Shown here piece after piece: positions 18,501-23,438 of a DNA stretch of 23,438 nt. Both the position numbers and the translations under genes were made by a program. Source of the DNA: Candidatus Ulvibacter alkanivorans (GTDB lineage Bacteria > Bacteroidota > Bacteroidia > Flavobacteriales > Flavobacteriaceae); the NCBI RefSeq assembly GCF_003333325.1, contig NZ_QOLC01000101.1, forward strand, positions 1-23,438, given 5' to 3'. The first letter of the stretch is position 1. Every line of letters begins with the position of its first letter. Below the pieces are notes generated by a model. The model saw nothing but the letters and a program-made list of their open reading frames with translations, did not search any database and had not been told where the DNA came from.

Positions 18501-20651
18501 GAATCGTTCGCCTCCATGCCGAAAGAATCCCGAATTACACCAGACGATTATCCAGATGGCATCTACCATACAGCTGGAAAACATCCTTTTGGATATATTG
18601 GAATGAACCAGACCCAACCTGCTACCGAAGAAGAGGAACAGATTGTAATTAAGTTCGCTAAGGAGTTTGGTAGCGCATATCAGCGGTTCTTAGATTTACA
18701 AAAAGCAGAAGAGCAAGCACGTGAGGCTCAAATAGAAGCTTCCCTTGAAAAAGTACGTTCTGTTGCTTTGACGCTACAAAAATCGGAAGACATGCTTGCG
18801 ATAGCGCAAGCGTTGTATGAGCAGTTATTAGCGCTTGGATTTAATGATATTCGCAATGCCATTATCGATATTCACAATGATGAAACCGAGACTTTTTTAG
18901 ATTACGATTATTCTCATGATATGTCCAGTGCCATCACCGAATTCTCCTACTACGGAGATCCAGTGATCGAGCAACAAATTAAAAAGACACAATCTGCCAA
19001 CGATGCTTTTTTTGAAATTGAACTTAAGGGTGAACAATTAAAGGAGCTTATCGAAACGCGCATACGTAACGGCGAACAAGACGATCCGCGACTTCATGAG
19101 GTTGATCATCTTACGTATAACCTCTATTCGTTTGGGAATGGGGCAATTGGAATTTCTAACTTCGGAGTTTTAAGCGATGAACAAAAAACGGTACTAAAAC
19201 GATTCCGAAATGTGTTCACATTTGCGTATAAGAGATATACCGATCTGGCAAATGCCGAGGCACAGGCACGAGAAGCCAAAATTGAAGCTTCTCTTGAAAA
19301 AGTGCGCTCTGTAGCACTTAGCATGGTAGAATCTACCGATTTGTTGCATATAGTAAAAGCCTTATATGAGCAATTGGTAGAATTAGGTTTCAGCGATATT
19401 CGCAATGCACTTATCGATGTAAATAATGAAGACGATAAAACCTTTCTGGACTACGATTATTCCGAAGAAATGGGAGGCACCGTTACCTTGATGTCCTATG
19501 ATGATGATCCTACCTTAGAAGAACAACTACGGGTGATTGCCTCAACCACTGATGGGTATTCAGAAATGGTTCTCGAAGGACAGCAATTAAAAGATTTGAT
19601 TGAGATGCGCCGAAAGAACGGCGAAGCGGATGACCCACGCTTGTTGAAGACCGATAGTGTCGCCTACATACTATATGCCTTTGGAAATGGGGCTGTTGGT
19701 ATTTCTAACTTTGGTATATTAAGCCAAGATCAGAAGAGTATTTTAGATCGTTTCCGCAATGTCTTCACATTTGCTTATCAGCGATTTCAAGATCTTCAGG
19801 TACGAGAAGAACAATCGGCTAAATTACTGGACGAAAAGATACGTCTGGAGAAAACGCTCTCCGATTTACAGGCTGCCCAAAAACAACTCATCCAATCCGA
19901 AAAAATGGCAAGCCTTGGAGAGTTAACAGCAGGTATTGCACATGAGATCCAGAATCCGTTGAATTTTGTGAATAATTTTTCCGAAGTAAGCAACGAACTC
20001 ATAGAAGAAATCGATGAAGAACTGGCGAAAGGCGATATGGAAGAAGTGAAAGCCTTGTTGCAGGACATCAAGCAAAACTTGGAAAAGATCAATCATCATG
20101 GTAAACGTGCTGATGGCATTGTAAAAGGGATGCTGCAACATAGTAGAAGCAGTGGTGTGACCAAAGAACCTACCGAACTGAACACCTTGTGCGATGAATA
20201 CCTGCGATTAAGCTATCATGGACTGCGGGCCAAGGATAAATCGTTTAATGCGACGCTGGAAACTAATTTTGACGATTCTGTGGGCAAGGTGCCCATTATT
20301 CCACAGGACATTGGTCGTGTGATCCTAAATCTGTTGACCAATGCCTTTTATGCGGTGACCGAGAAAAAGAAGCAAGCCATTGATGGATATCAACCAACAG
20401 TTGGTCTAGAAACCAGAAATAAAAAAAATTCGGTCCAAGTCGTGGTGACCGATAACGGCAATGGGATACCACAGCAGGTCGTGGACAAGATCTTTCAGCC
20501 GTTTTTCACCACAAAACCTACGGGACAAGGTACCGGATTGGGATTGAGCATGAGTTACGACATTATTACAAAGGCGCATAATGGCACCTTGGAAGTAGCA
20601 ACTAAAGAAACTAAGGGTACGACATTTACGATCACCCTTCCTAAAACATAA
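12519..20651 (+). CDS. Giant soluble histidine kinase with NTF2-like domain and twelve GAF-like repeats
   Basis: This protein has 2710 residues with no signal peptide or membrane segment. Residues about 8-130 resemble the SnoaL/NTF2-like fold (VLNVYDTWLHSYLNGDVTTY ... GWRFIYQHFSTP). Residues about 161-2425 are twelve tandem units of 182-195 residues. Each has a linker helix of the LQKAEAQAREAQIEAALEKV type, then (R)SR(T/S)MAMQ-SDEL, a GAF-like alpha/beta core, and a closing KRFAKVFEQTYTRFLD helix. Residues 2426-2710 are a coiled coil and kinase: GIAHEIQNPLNF with His2475, N-box Asn2608, DNGNGIP (Asp2645) and GQGTGLGLSMSYDI. All catalytic landmarks are intact. The GAF assignment is by topology and by the family's usual annotation, not by a search. 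It probably integrates many cytosolic signals and phosphorylates the two response regulators that follow (next gene 4 bases away). Confidence 0.9.
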   Translation: MKVSKKTETEVLNVYDTWLHSYLNGDVTTYDSYFDDAFHFIGSTANEEFLNRTDTTQFFADTAAQLAGKCDLRNESRTIEKFGDLVFITHVFDAWFLNGSDYSYYGRFRFSNTLRKNKEGWRFIYQHFSTPDSKTESGETIGFDKVNEENQQLREAIQRRTTELELMNRELQIEGAVDRIRAEAVAMKSSSDLLDIVVTMRNEFIKLGHEAHYFWHMMWLPKTYEKAMTSGDGSKIGFVMELPRHIHGNIPTLAKWEKSNQPMVVYPMDVDAAIDYVDKMIDLGDFKHIDPQAPTHDDIRHIGGLTFVMARTTHGEIGYSLPGVVTKPPKEDIAILVKFAGAFDLAHQRFLDLQKAERQAKETLIELSLERIRSQVTAMQASTDLFNIVVAMRNEFISLGHQADYFWHMQWLEDSYEMSMTSEDGSRVGMVINIPKFVHDKMEDLAAWEQGDDPTFVLALDAAEAWQYIDNMNTYGQYKQADPNAPSEEDIQHIGGLTFIIARTSHGEIGYSLPGVIENPPKAALDILKRFAGAFDLAYRRFLDLQKAEAQARETQIELALEKVRSRTMAMQQSDEIGEVALILFEQLESLGGELWGTGFAFCTENSDTDEFWFVNKDGIMPYLKIPNTTDTAHQQMYQGWQDGLELFSIEKGGKDLQAHYEYMLTVPSVQPIFQKILDSGIEFPTWQKWHAAYFSQGYLLVITTAPYKYEDIFKRFAKVFEQAYTRFLDLQKAEAQAREAQIETALEKVRSRTMAMQHSDELQEASHLLDQQVRQLGIKTWGCAFNIYNENDSSEWFGNEAGILPTYTVPRVGIFKEYYDKGQNGATLFIKEITGDEIQSHYEFMSTLPVVGDVLKELKRTNGSFPTYQIDHVAYFKYGYLLFITRETVPDAHDIFKRFAKVFEQTYTRFLDLQKAEDQAREAQIEAALERTRTQSMLMQHSDELDATSKVFHEQLQMLGINTEFSYVWLPDEEKGEHQFWVAWNSEKKGSHEIKSKAIVYPLDKSEPYTASCFKDWASGISVHTHHIEPAEVKTFFTAWEELLKDAKNLNPNYFSNGLYYAEAFMKYGCFGINIKHQISDEEKQILERFSVEFERTYTRFLDLQKAEAQAQEAQIEAALERVRSRSLAMHKTDELQEVVQVVAEELKNTGVILDTGGAVICTYFEDSKDVIHWTATEDASHPSVPYKLPYFEDELFDEAWMSKDRGDDYFAKEFSFEVKNAFFSHAFEHSDYRQLPEEYKKVILESESHGIAWAWSKNSAIMIPNIQGNLPSEEEKDILKRFAKVFEQAFIRFMDLQKAETQARTAQINLAVERVRAKALAMHKSGEIMEVVAKLKEEVMALEIPNVIAATIFLKEGEDKVRMWDLSTLEKDNEGYQIPFDITFKLKKKDPNLYIKRVWENPENYFLEKQEAKDFERILVWLHENDKSQVSKEVEEFIETTNLKCLHHAVKKLNNGKLVIDVLDPPTAEMETILSKMGAAFDLAYKRFEDLQRAEKQTREAQVEMALEKVRSRTMAMQHSDELPEAANVLFTEVQNLGIPAWSCGYNILSEDKKSSICIMSSEGEIQSPFVLPLTEHESLKPWHNAILNNEDFFVYEQGGTDLVAHYDYMQSLPDLKATFQQLKEADISLPTFQVNHLAKFTNGFLLFITYERVPEAHDIFKRFGKVFEQTYTRFLDLKRAEEQAREAKIEAALERVRSQSMGMQSSADLSKVTTEMFNQLRQFGGDLFATGIVFCDKHPGHVEQWHSIPKAGMMSPFIVPIDLDYIHQYRYDEWKKGTELFSIEIPSDFIEQHFLDIFNLPAAQKVLKDLEHNNTPMPEAPPWEIDYGASFKHGYILVSSLKHFEEAAILPRFANVFEQVYTRYLDLQKAEAQARESQIQLSLERVRARAMAMHDSEELDEVLTVLCEQFDVLGIIPMSTHMTVLDLENNTFTFRETGKFGNRSFGEQTVALDAMDNWEETIENWKADKATAINKLHFPKEQLPEVWEVFHESFASMPKESRITPDDYPDGIYHTAGKHPFGYIGMNQTQPATEEEEQIVIKFAKEFGSAYQRFLDLQKAEEQAREAQIEASLEKVRSVALTLQKSEDMLAIAQALYEQLLALGFNDIRNAIIDIHNDETETFLDYDYSHDMSSAITEFSYYGDPVIEQQIKKTQSANDAFFEIELKGEQLKELIETRIRNGEQDDPRLHEVDHLTYNLYSFGNGAIGISNFGVLSDEQKTVLKRFRNVFTFAYKRYTDLANAEAQAREAKIEASLEKVRSVALSMVESTDLLHIVKALYEQLVELGFSDIRNALIDVNNEDDKTFLDYDYSEEMGGTVTLMSYDDDPTLEEQLRVIASTTDGYSEMVLEGQQLKDLIEMRRKNGEADDPRLLKTDSVAYILYAFGNGAVGISNFGILSQDQKSILDRFRNVFTFAYQRFQDLQVREEQSAKLLDEKIRLEKTLSDLQAAQKQLIQSEKMASLGELTAGIAHEIQNPLNFVNNFSEVSNELIEEIDEELAKGDMEEVKALLQDIKQNLEKINHHGKRADGIVKGMLQHSRSSGVTKEPTELNTLCDEYLRLSYHGLRAKDKSFNATLETNFDDSVGKVPIIPQDIGRVILNLLTNAFYAVTEKKKQAIDGYQPTVGLETRNKKNSVQVVVTDNGNGIPQQVVDKIFQPFFTTKPTGQGTGLGLSMSYDIITKAHNGTLEVATKETKGTTFTITLPKT
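12999..19793 (+). repeat. Twelve tandem GAF-like coding repeats inside the giant kinase
   Basis: Unit boundaries, taken at the LQKAE-type linker, are about residues 161, 353, 545, 731, 914, 1105, 1298, 1493, 1680, 1870, 2060 and 2243, ending at 2425. Units 1 and 2 form a close pair (both with YFWHM and GEIGYSLPGV). Units 11 and 12 form another (EKVRSVAL, DIRNA, FLDYDYS, FGNGA(I/V)GISNFG). Units 3, 4, 8 and 9 share a third pattern with an aromatic LLFIT-like strand. Units 5, 6, 7 and 10 are more divergent. The repeats arose by repeated internal duplication and then diverged. Confidence 0.85.
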
Positions 20652-20655
20652 CGCA

Positions 20656-21033
20656 ATGAAAATATTAGTGGTAGACGACGAGCAAGATGTAATGACACTT
20701 TTTCAACAACGATTCCGAAAAGAGATCCGATCGGGTGTAGTAGAATTTGCGTTTGCATTTTCGGGCGAAGAAGCAATTAACTACCTTAACGATCACACGC
20801 ATGAAGCGGTATTAATACTTTCTGACATCAACATGCCCGGAATGAGTGGTTTGGAGCTGTTAGAGCATATCAAGACCGAATATCAAAAACCACCGCCAAC
20901 CGTGATGATGATTACAGCCTATGGCGATGACGAGAACTACAACACGGCCAAACGATTAGGGGCCGATGATTTTTTGACCAAACCTTTAGACTTCAAGCTG
21001 CTAAAGGATAAACTAAAAACGACCAACTCATGA
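20656..21033 (+). CDS. Single-domain response regulator (CheY-like)
   Basis: This 125-residue receiver domain begins [11 protein letters not shown], with phosphoacceptor Asp57 ([13 protein letters not shown]), Thr87 (MMITAYG) and Lys109 (FLTKP). There is no output domain, so it acts by protein contact or as a phosphate-transfer or sink partner. It shares with the next gene the FRK(E/Q)IR stretch after the first helix, so the two receivers are close relatives. It starts 4 bases after the giant kinase and overlaps the cyclase gene by 4 bases, so it is a likely target of the kinases. Confidence 0.93.
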   Translation: MKILVVDDEQDVMTLFQQRFRKEIRSGVVEFAFAFSGEEAINYLNDHTHEAVLILSDINMPGMSGLELLEHIKTEYQKPPPTVMMITAYGDDENYNTAKRLGADDFLTKPLDFKLLKDKLKTTNS

Positions 21034-22070
21034 CAAAGATATTAGTAGTCGACGATGAAACCGATCTGGAGACCCTGATCAAACAGAAATTCCGAAAGCA
21101 AATTCGTGAGAAAAAATATGAATTTCTTTTTGCGATCAATGGTGTAGACGCGTTAGAAAAGATCGATGCCGAACCGGAGGTTGATATTGTGCTAAGCGAT
21201 ATCAACATGCCCGAAATGGACGGACTTACGTTGTTAAGTAAGTTGAGCGAATACAAGCCATTACTAAAATCGGTGATAGTATCGGCCTATGGTGATATGG
21301 AGAATATTAGAACTGCCATGAATCGCGGTGCTTTCGATTTTATTACCAAACCCATCAATTTTGAAGACCTTATTATCACCATAGAAAAGACCATTAAATA
21401 TACCGAACAGATTAAAGACACACTGCGCGCCATTAAAGAGAATAATATCCTAAAGATGTATGTCGATGAGAATGTGCTTAACTTTATGGGTAGCAGTGAG
21501 TACGAAACCAAATTGTTGGCCAATGAAACGATCGAGGCAACGGTAATGTTTATCGATGTTTGTGGATTCACCAAAATAAGTGAGACTGTTCCTGCAGATA
21601 CAGTCGTAAAAATGATCAATACGTATTTCGATATTATGGTCAATGAAATTATGGAACACAATGGCTTTATCGATAAATTTATTGGCGATGCAGTAATGGC
21701 CGTTTTTAGAGGTGAATATCATTTAGATCGGGCGATAGATGCGGCCTTAGCGGTTCGAAACCGGATCAATCAAGTTGACGAAACCGAAGCGCTAGATGGA
21801 TTTAGGCCTAAGGTTTCTATAGGTATTAAAAGCGGTGAAATGATCTCAGGGAACATCGGTTCTGCCAGTTTAAAACGATTGGATTATACTGTCATAGGCG
21901 ATACGGTAAATACGGCCGCTCGATTACAGGATGCCGCTAAAGAGAACCAGATCGTGATCTGCGAAGACTGTTACAAACAAGTAAGTGAGGCTTTTAAGTG
22001 TAATAAGTTGGGTGAAATTACGATGAAGAACAAATCGGCACCTTTAGCAGTTTACGAAGTTTTAGAATAA
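21030..22070 (+). CDS. Response regulator-class III nucleotide cyclase fusion
   Basis: This protein has 346 residues. Residues 1-120 are a receiver with Asp57 ([11 protein letters not shown]), Ser85 and Lys107 (ITKP). A helix at about 120-150 links to a class III cyclase domain (about 165-346). Visible catalytic residues are metal-binding Asp176 (MFIDVCGFT) and Asp220 ([11 protein letters not shown]), base-contacting Lys216 and Thr287 (LDYTVIGD), and transition-state Asn294 and Arg298 (VNTAARL). The full set is present, so the enzyme should be active. Lys/Thr is the usual adenylate cyclase pair of class IIIb, so cAMP is the likeliest product, though pyrimidine cyclases cannot be excluded. Phosphorylation of Asp57 by the upstream kinases probably switches activity. 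The start overlaps the preceding stop as ATGA. Confidence 0.93.
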   Translation: MTKILVVDDETDLETLIKQKFRKQIREKKYEFLFAINGVDALEKIDAEPEVDIVLSDINMPEMDGLTLLSKLSEYKPLLKSVIVSAYGDMENIRTAMNRGAFDFITKPINFEDLIITIEKTIKYTEQIKDTLRAIKENNILKMYVDENVLNFMGSSEYETKLLANETIEATVMFIDVCGFTKISETVPADTVVKMINTYFDIMVNEIMEHNGFIDKFIGDAVMAVFRGEYHLDRAIDAALAVRNRINQVDETEALDGFRPKVSIGIKSGEMISGNIGSASLKRLDYTVIGDTVNTAARLQDAAKENQIVICEDCYKQVSEAFKCNKLGEITMKNKSAPLAVYEVLE

Positions 22071-22096
22071 ATTAATTTTCCAACATCTCATCCCAT

Positions 22097-22657
22097 ATGG
22101 AACAATCAGAGCAATTACCAAACCCACCCGAAAAGAACAAACATACCGACGATCTCGTCGATCATTATTGGGGCAGCATTAATTATGTAACCAGCTTGAT
22201 AAAGGCGTCAGAACTTAAAGCCGGCCTCATCTTATCGTTCTACGGGATCCTCTTAAATTTTATTTATCAAAGTGTATCCATTATGCTCGCCGACATCCCG
22301 AACGAATTTATTTTATTCGTGCTGTTAGGATTGTGGTTTATTTGCACCGTTGCTTCCATCTATTTTAGCATTCGTTGTTTTATACCGCGTATAGAAGCGA
22401 AATACGACAAGAATATCTTCTTTTTTCGCGATGTCATCACAAAATTTGGGAACGTAAGCGAGTTTTCTAAGACCTTTTATGAGATAAGTATAGACGAAGA
22501 CAGATTGTTTCAACAATTGGGACAACAAATATTTATAGTGTCTAAGATCGCCACACTTAAATTTAGGAATGTAAATCTGTCGTTACGCTTCCTCGCCGCC
22601 GGGCTCATCTTGCTGTTGTGTACAGTGGTGTACTACACTTTCGCTACGTTGCTCTAA
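22097..22657 (+). CDS. PycTM-like (DUF5706, Pycsar effector type) membrane protein
   Basis: This 186-residue protein has a polar N terminus, then HYWGSINYVTSLIKASELKA leading into a first membrane segment (GLILSFYGILLNFIYQ, about residues 43-60), a second at about 70-93 (ILFVLLGLWFICTVASIYF), a charged helical cytosolic part, and a third at about 160-184 (FLAAGLILLLCTVVYYTF). The conserved Asp/Glu-x-KA(G) entry into TM1 and the two-plus-one layout are as in the PycTM family of Pycsar effectors, which respond to a cyclic nucleotide and damage the membrane. This is recognition by eye, without a profile search. It starts 26 bases after the cyclase, so cyclase and effector form a pair. Confidence 0.75.
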   Translation: MEQSEQLPNPPEKNKHTDDLVDHYWGSINYVTSLIKASELKAGLILSFYGILLNFIYQSVSIMLADIPNEFILFVLLGLWFICTVASIYFSIRCFIPRIEAKYDKNIFFFRDVITKFGNVSEFSKTFYEISIDEDRLFQQLGQQIFIVSKIATLKFRNVNLSLRFLAAGLILLLCTVVYYTFATLL

Positions 22658-22730
22658 ATTGTTTTTTACTTCGGAAAGGGATGTATTCGTAATAATGAGT
22701 TGGTTACTAATGCTGCTTTTAGAGGTAACA

Positions 22731-22762
22731 ATATAAAAAACCCTCAGCAAATGCTGAAGGTT
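22731..22762 (-). terminator. Hairpin terminator in the convergent gap
   Basis: AACCCTCAGC (22739-22748) and GCTGAAGGTT (22753-22762) pair with one mismatch around an AAAT loop. On the minus strand the stem is followed by TTTTTTATA, a good intrinsic terminator for the 49-codon ORF. On the plus strand only TTTAG follows, so it would stop the long operon less efficiently. Confidence 0.75.
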
Positions 22763-22788
22763 TAGTGATGGTTTATTTGCGTTGAAGG

Positions 22789-22938
22789 TTATGCAGTATC
22801 TCTGGGTTGATGCTGTTCTCTTCGTTGCTTTACTTGGTGATTGATTTCACGGCCATCAGATTCTTTTTCTTTCTTATCGATGGCAATTTCTTCTATCTTT
22901 TGGTTCTTTTTTTCCGGACTTGGATTATCTTGACTCAT
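22789..22938 (-). CDS. Small hydrophilic protein of unknown function (49 residues)
   Basis: An ATG at 22938 opens 49 codons ending in TAA at 22789. The peptide begins MSQDNPSPEKKNQKIEEIAI and is rich in Lys, Glu, Gln and Arg, with no Cys, no Trp and no hydrophobic segment, so it is probably soluble and partly disordered. A terminator with a T run follows 27 bases downstream on the same strand, which supports a real transcript. A TATCTTTC box at 22972-22965 could be a -7 element, but no matching -33 box was found. I do not recognise the family. Confidence 0.5.
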   Translation of the reverse strand: MSQDNPSPEKKNQKIEEIAIDKKEKESDGREINHQVKQRREQHQPRDTA

Positions 22939-23063
22939 AACATTGATTTTTAAGGTTATAAGTAGAAAGATACCTATTCATATAGACTTTCCGAAGGACA
23001 TTATAATACATTAACAGCCAATGTTAAAATACTTCAAAAAATAGTACAGCTAAGAGCTAATTG

Positions 23064-23438
23064 TTAATTCGTTTTTACGGTATTAATAGGAATCCCGGGA
23101 ATATTAAAGGGTAAATTCACGCCAAAGAACCAATAGGGCGTGTCTAATGTTACATTGTAATTAATACCTACACTTAAAATATCCCTAAATGCCGTAACGA
23201 TTATACCGGTTCCGAACTCCGGTACTCCATCGGTGTCGAAATCGGGCGCCGCAAAATTAAGTCCGAAGCCCAGATCGACAAACTCATTGTAAAAGGTCGC
23301 ATTTCGAGAGCCGAACTTTAGCAACAAAGAAGCTGCGGGTACAAAAAAGTGTTTACGTGATGGGTCTACTCCTTTTCCTTCATCCGAAAACGGATCGGCC
23401 AAGATCATACCTACGGCCACTTCGGTATGCACCCCAAC
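23064..23438 (-). CDS. Unrecognised protein, C-terminal part (5' end cut by window edge)
   Basis: The open frame reaches the right edge and encodes about 124 residues ending FNIPGIPINTVKTN. Alternating hydrophobic/polar segments with aromatic girdle-like residues (ILSVGINYNVTLDTPYWFFG, YNEFVDLGFGLNFAAPDF) suggest beta strands of an outer-membrane or periplasmic protein. An internal GTG at 23432 is in frame, but the open frame continues upstream, so the real start is probably outside the window. No family is assigned. Confidence 0.55.
   Translation of the reverse strand, partial: VGVHTEVAVGMILADPFSDEGKGVDPSRKHFFVPAASLLLKFGSRNATFYNEFVDLGFGLNFAAPDFDTDGVPEFGTGIIVTAFRDILSVGINYNVTLDTPYWFFGVNLPFNIPGIPINTVKTN

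Noticed and set aside
12999..19793. Regular spacing of similar sequence considered as a CRISPR-like or satellite array or an assembly artefact
   Set aside because: The units are about 550-590 bp, fully coding, in frame and clearly diverged from each other, so this is a protein domain repeat rather than a DNA array or a read-collapse error.
20656..22657. Calling the locus a proven anti-phage Pycsar system
   Set aside because: The cyclase has adenylate-type residues and a receiver domain, and no other defence genes are visible in the window; only similarity of the effector supports it.
22965..22972. TATCTTTC as part of a promoter for the 49-codon ORF
   Set aside because: No TTG element lies at 17-23 bases upstream on the minus strand, so it is mentioned only as a possible -7 box.

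Overview
The window looks like chromosome from a member of the Bacteroidota, most likely a marine Flavobacteriaceae. This rests on AT-rich DNA, a HYC_CC_PP family protein next to a CusA-type pump, an AraC regulator with an N-terminal CxxC motif, kinases of the GIAHEIQNPLNF type, and a candidate promoter of the TTG-N19-TAnnTTTg form. The species is not identifiable from sequence alone.

Left region (1-6111, minus strand): a heavy-metal (probably copper/silver) efflux operon. It reads HYC_CC_PP small exported protein (GTG start at 6111), a 1250-residue CusA-like RND pump, a TolC-like outer-membrane channel, and an AraC regulator cut by the left edge. The last three genes overlap or nearly touch. 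No membrane-fusion (CusB) gene is visible. Between the HYC gene and cusA lies a striking 137-bp element: a long inverted repeat enclosing three hairpins, with one arm overlapping the cusA start codon and the other the HYC stop codon.

A 330-bp divergent intergenic region (6112-6441) holds a 15-bp palindrome and a plausible flavobacterial promoter for the plus strand.

Main region (6442-22657, plus strand): ten tightly packed genes that look like one signalling locus. They are four paralogous FIST-domain proteins with an EthD-like small protein between the first two; a soluble histidine kinase with no sensor domain; a 2710-residue soluble histidine kinase with an NTF2-like domain and twelve tandem GAF-like repeats; a single-domain response regulator; a REC + class III nucleotide cyclase fusion; and a small membrane protein resembling the PycTM (DUF5706) effectors of Pycsar systems. 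The simplest reading is a cascade: ligand sensing by FIST proteins and GAF repeats, phosphorylation by the two kinases, transfer to the REC of the cyclase, production of a cyclic nucleotide, and response of a cyclic-nucleotide-gated membrane effector. Two-component control of a cyclase/PycTM pair is the most interesting possibility in the window. The cyclase carries the Lys/Thr pair typical of adenylate cyclases, so the messenger may be cAMP rather than cCMP or cUMP.

Right end (22658-23438): a short convergent gap with a hairpin terminator, a 49-codon hydrophilic ORF on the minus strand, and the 3' part of an unrecognised, possibly beta-barrel protein on the minus strand. No tRNA, rRNA, CRISPR array or recognisable insertion sequence was seen.
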